Assembly: GCF_006440775.1 (NCBI RefSeq)
Contig: NZ_VFTZ01000024.1
Location: 26,940-90,939 of the forward strand
DNA from: Mesorhizobium sp. B2-7-2
GTDB taxonomy: Bacteria; Pseudomonadota; Alphaproteobacteria; Rhizobiales; Rhizobiaceae
Length of the DNA: 64,000 nucleotides
Direction of reading: 5' to 3'
Below, in pieces: positions 61,654-64,000 of this stretch. Both the position numbers and the translations under genes were made by a program. The notes under the pieces were generated by a model. It searched no databases. It had not been told where the DNA came from and worked only from the letters and a program-made list of their open reading frames with translations. The first letter of the stretch is position 1, and every line of letters begins with the position of its first letter.

Positions 61654-63171
61654 CTACTCCGTCTTCGCCGGTGCGGCTGTCATCTGCTCGCCCATGGCCT
61701 TCATGTCGGCGGCCTCGCCTTCCTTCGAAGTCGAGGGCACCTTGAACACCTGGCCCGGCCAGATGCGATCGGGATCGCGGATCTGGTCCTTGTTGGCCAG
61801 ATAGATCGTCGAGAAGCGCGTGCCATGGCCGTAGACGCGGCGCGAGATGCGCCAGAGCGTGTCGTTGCGGCGGATGATGACGGCGCTGTCGGCATGTTCG
61901 AGCTTTGGCGCGACCGTTTCGGGCACGTCGGTCGAGGGCGTCGCCTCGGCAACCTTGGCAGCGCCCCCGGCGGCCGGGGCGGGCTTGGCCGCTTCGGCCG
62001 TTGCTGTGTCGGTCGTGATTTCGGCGGTCTTGGTCTCGGCCGGCTTGGTCCCGCTTGGGGCGACGGCGGCGACCGACTCGCCGGGCTCGCGCTCGAACGG
62101 GACGGCAGCGCGGGCGACGACCTTGACGCCATCATTGTCCAGGCCGTCGACATGGATGGTGTAGCTGCCGACCGGAATGTCGCGCGTCGCTTCGATCAGG
62201 AAATGCCCGTCGGCCGAAGTCTTGGCGTCGCCGAGCAGGATGGCGTCGGCATAGGCGCGCACCTTGCGGCCGGGATCGGCCGTGCCGGCGACGAAGATCT
62301 TGCTGCCGTCGATTTCGACCGCTTCGACCGCGATCTTGGGCTCCGCCGCGGCGGCCGCAGCCGGCGCGGTCGCCTGGTCTGTGGCGGCCGGCGCGGTCGC
62401 GGCCGGCGCCGAGGCCGTGTCCGATGCCGCCGGCGCGGTCGTTGCCTGGGTCGCGGGCGCCGCTGCCTGATCGGTCGCGGCCGACGCCGCCGGCTTGCTC
62501 TCGGTCTCAGGAACGGTGATCAGTTGCGAGGCCTTACCCGGCTCCTCGACCATGGCCAGCACCTGGCCTGTCGGGCTCTGCGGCACCGAGACGACGGCGG
62601 TCTGGGCCGAGGCAACGGCGATGCCGCCAACCGTCTGGCGCAGCGTGATCGTATAGTCGCCGGGCTTCAGCGGCTCGTCGAGCACGATGGCGAAGGCGCC
62701 GTCGGGTCCGGACTCGGTCGAGCCGAGCACCGTGCCCCCATTCAAAATCTCGACCTTGGCGTTGGGCGCGGCGTTGCCGGCGACGACGATCGAGCCATTG
62801 CCCTCGACGCGCACGACATCGAAGGTCGGCAGTGTCGGACCGGTGGCGGCGGGCGCCTGGGCCGCTGCCGCATTGTTGGCTGGCGCCATCTTATTGGCGG
62901 GCGCCATGGTGTTGGCTGGCGCCATGGTGTTCGCCGGAGCCATTGTGTTTGAAGGAGCCATTGTGTTTGAAGGAGCTTGGGGCACACGCGCCTCCGTGCT
63001 CGTGCTCGAGGATTCAGCCGGTTTTGCATCGGTCTGCGGCAGCGTCGCGACCTGCGCCGGCTTCTGGCTGTCGATGTAAGGATCGAGCGCACCCGAGCCA
63101 TAGGCGACGGCCGCGACGGCGACAACGCCGCCCGCCGCGAACAAGAACGCCTTAGAAGGATTGATCGCCAT
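61654..63171 (-). CDS. LysM and Ig-like domain envelope protein
   Basis: 505 residues from the ATG at 63171. An N-terminal membrane anchor (about 9-27) precedes a low-complexity Pro/Ala linker with N-T/K-M-A-P-A hexapeptide repeats (about 70-100). Two Ig/bacterial-surface-like domains follow (VEGNGSIVVAGNAAPNAKVEI ... ; VEIDGSKIFVAGTADPGRKVR ...), then a C-terminal LysM peptidoglycan-binding domain (RRNDTLWRISRRVYGHGTRF ... IWPGQVFKVP). It probably bridges the inner membrane and murein. Homologues are common in rhizobia; function unknown. Confidence 0.87.
   Translation of the reverse strand: MAINPSKAFLFAAGGVVAVAAVAYGSGALDPYIDSQKPAQVATLPQTDAKPAESSSTSTEARVPQAPSNTMAPSNTMAPANTMAPANTMAPANKMAPANNAAAAQAPAATGPTLPTFDVVRVEGNGSIVVAGNAAPNAKVEILNGGTVLGSTESGPDGAFAIVLDEPLKPGDYTITLRQTVGGIAVASAQTAVVSVPQSPTGQVLAMVEEPGKASQLITVPETESKPAASAATDQAAAPATQATTAPAASDTASAPAATAPAATDQATAPAAAAAAEPKIAVEAVEIDGSKIFVAGTADPGRKVRAYADAILLGDAKTSADGHFLIEATRDIPVGSYTIHVDGLDNDGVKVVARAAVPFEREPGESVAAVAPSGTKPAETKTAEITTDTATAEAAKPAPAAGGAAKVAEATPSTDVPETVAPKLEHADSAVIIRRNDTLWRISRRVYGHGTRFSTIYLANKDQIRDPDRIWPGQVFKVPSTSKEGEAADMKAMGEQMTAAPAKTE
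62881..62977. repeat. 18-bp tandem repeats in the LysM gene
   Basis: Five or so 18-bp units (consensus GGCGCCATGGTGTTGGCT on the plus strand) encode the NTMAPA hexapeptides. Units diverge toward one end (GGAGCCATTGTGTTTGAA), consistent with slippage growth. Confidence 0.8.
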
Positions 63172-63235
63172 AATTCCGTATTGCCCCCTTAGCCACCTAA
63201 CGCCCGGTCTAGCGTGTTTTCCCGAGTCCGACAAG

Positions 63236-63256
63236 AAAAAGCCCGTCCGCGGGCTT
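63236..63256 (-). terminator. Intrinsic-terminator-like hairpin in the LysM leader
   Basis: On the minus strand, AAGCCCG-CGGA-CGGGCTT (63256-63239) is followed by TTTTTC. It would stop leftward transcription 65 bases before the LysM start, either insulating the gene or acting as an attenuator. Confidence 0.65.
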
Positions 63257-63291
63257 GACCCCGCCGACCGTCCCCATCACCAATCATCGCC

Positions 63292-63903
63292 ATGAACACG
63301 ATTCGATCCGTCTGCGTCTATTGCGGCTCGTCTCCGGGCCGCGACGAGGCCTATATCAAGGCCGGCCACACACTTGGCCGCTCGCTTGCCAAATCCGGGT
63401 TGCGCCTCATCTATGGCGGCGGCACCAAGGGCATCATGGGCGCTGTCGCCGACGGCGCGCTCAAGGCCGGCGGCAAGGTCACCGGCATCATCCCGCGCTT
63501 CCTGATCAACAAGGAGGCGACCGAGACCGCGCTCGACAAGCTCGACGAACTCTTGATCACCGACAACATGCACGAGCGCAAGCATAGCATGTTCGAAAAA
63601 TCCGACGCCTTTGTGGCGCTGCCGGGCGGCATCGGCACGGTCGAAGAGATCGTCGAGATCATGACCTGGGCGCAGCTTGGCCACCACCGCAAGCCGATGG
63701 TCTTCGCCAACATCAAGGGTTTCTGGGACCCGATGCTGGCGCTGATCGAGCACATGTCGGCCGAGGGGTTCATCCACACCGCGCATCGCGTGAAGCCGCT
63801 GGTGGTCGACGACCCGGAGGCGATCGTCGCAGCCATCATGGTGGCCGGCTCGTCGGTCGACGCGCCGACGGAAGGGGTGCAGTCGGTGATCGACAAGATG
63901 TAG
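63292..63903 (+). CDS. LOG-family (TIGR00730) cytokinin riboside phosphoribohydrolase-like protein
   Basis: 203 residues. VCVYCGSSPG, YGGGTKGIMG and the defining PGGIGTVEEIVE motif are present. LOG proteins split nucleotide monophosphates (in plants and some bacteria, cytokinin ribotides) into free base and ribose phosphate; the bacterial substrate is often other nucleotides. It diverges from the LysM gene. Confidence 0.92.
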   Translation: MNTIRSVCVYCGSSPGRDEAYIKAGHTLGRSLAKSGLRLIYGGGTKGIMGAVADGALKAGGKVTGIIPRFLINKEATETALDKLDELLITDNMHERKHSMFEKSDAFVALPGGIGTVEEIVEIMTWAQLGHHRKPMVFANIKGFWDPMLALIEHMSAEGFIHTAHRVKPLVVDDPEAIVAAIMVAGSSVDAPTEGVQSVIDKM

Positions 63904-63904
63904 A

Positions 63905-64000
63905 TCCAGGGGAGTAAGGGAATAGGGGAGTAAGGGAGTATGTTAGGTTGCCGCAAAACGGCACCCCGGAAGTGGCTCCCCTACTCCCCTACTCCCCTAC
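63905..64000. repeat. Inverted GGGAGTA repeat cut by the right edge
   Basis: GGGGAGTAAGGGAATAGGGGAGTAAGGGAG (63910-63939) is inverted as CTCCCCTACTCCCCTACTCCCCTAC (63976-64000). The arms are themselves tandem 10-base units. The right arm may continue past the window. Confidence 0.75.

Overview
The window is a high-GC alphaproteobacterial chromosome segment. It is most likely from the Hyphomicrobiales and close to Mesorhizobium (Phyllobacteriaceae). The reasons are the gene orders lptF-lptG-lptD-surA-pdxA-rsmA, gmk/yicC/mltG/fabF/acpP/fabG/fabD, rpsF-rpsR-rplI and radA-cvpA-purF-SDR, together with a dense set of short palindromic intergenic repeats of the kind familiar from Mesorhizobium. Genes are tightly packed. 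I found no tRNA, rRNA, CRISPR array, prophage or insertion sequence.

Layout. 1-4415 (minus) is a translationally coupled accessory operon: a FabH/OleA-type ketosynthase, an NAD-dependent epimerase/dehydrogenase, a metallo-beta-lactamase-fold hydrolase, an adenylate-forming PaaK/CoF-synthetase-like enzyme and an unrecognised protein cut by the window edge. 4508-5365 is an orphan leucine-rich-repeat protein. 5447-7408 holds holC and pepA. 7786-15784 is the LPS-transport and outer-membrane operon running into pdxA and rsmA. 15986-23292 (minus) holds gmk, yicC, mltG and the fatty-acid genes fabF, acpP, fabG and fabD, with a RelBE-type toxin-antitoxin pair wedged between fabG and fabD. 23568-25493 is an LTA-synthase/sulfatase-type membrane enzyme.

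25697-32637 is the most interesting accessory region. A type III polyketide synthase faces a methyltransferase plus FAD oxidoreductase and is followed in one operon by a sulfotransferase, an MlaC-like periplasmic lipid-binding protein and an ABC ATPase plus FtsX/MacB-type permease. The inferred role is synthesis, tailoring (methylation, oxidation, sulfation) and envelope export of a phenolic lipid.

32796-34427 is a TadG/von Willebrand pilus-type protein. 34840-46125 is mostly housekeeping: ribosomal proteins S6, S18 and L9, cfa, ynfA, Rsm22, dnaB, radA, cvpA, purF and an SDR. 46271-53516 is mixed: a small hypothetical protein, OsmC, a serine carboxypeptidase, two DMT exporters, a LysR/tautomerase divergent pair and a RES/Xre toxin-antitoxin pair. 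53687-57436 is phospholipid metabolism (Aas-like acyltransferase/ligase, pssA, psd). 57613-63903 holds an SMP-30 protein, an ABM-domain protein, an Atm1-type ABC exporter with its ArsR regulator, a LysM protein and a LOG-family hydrolase.

Membrane and envelope lipids recur through the window (lpt, fab, cfa, aas, pssA, psd, LTA-synthase-like protein, PKS export operon). Start codons were chosen from family length, Shine-Dalgarno sequences and overlaps with neighbours. Function calls rest on motifs I can read and on family knowledge; no database search was possible.
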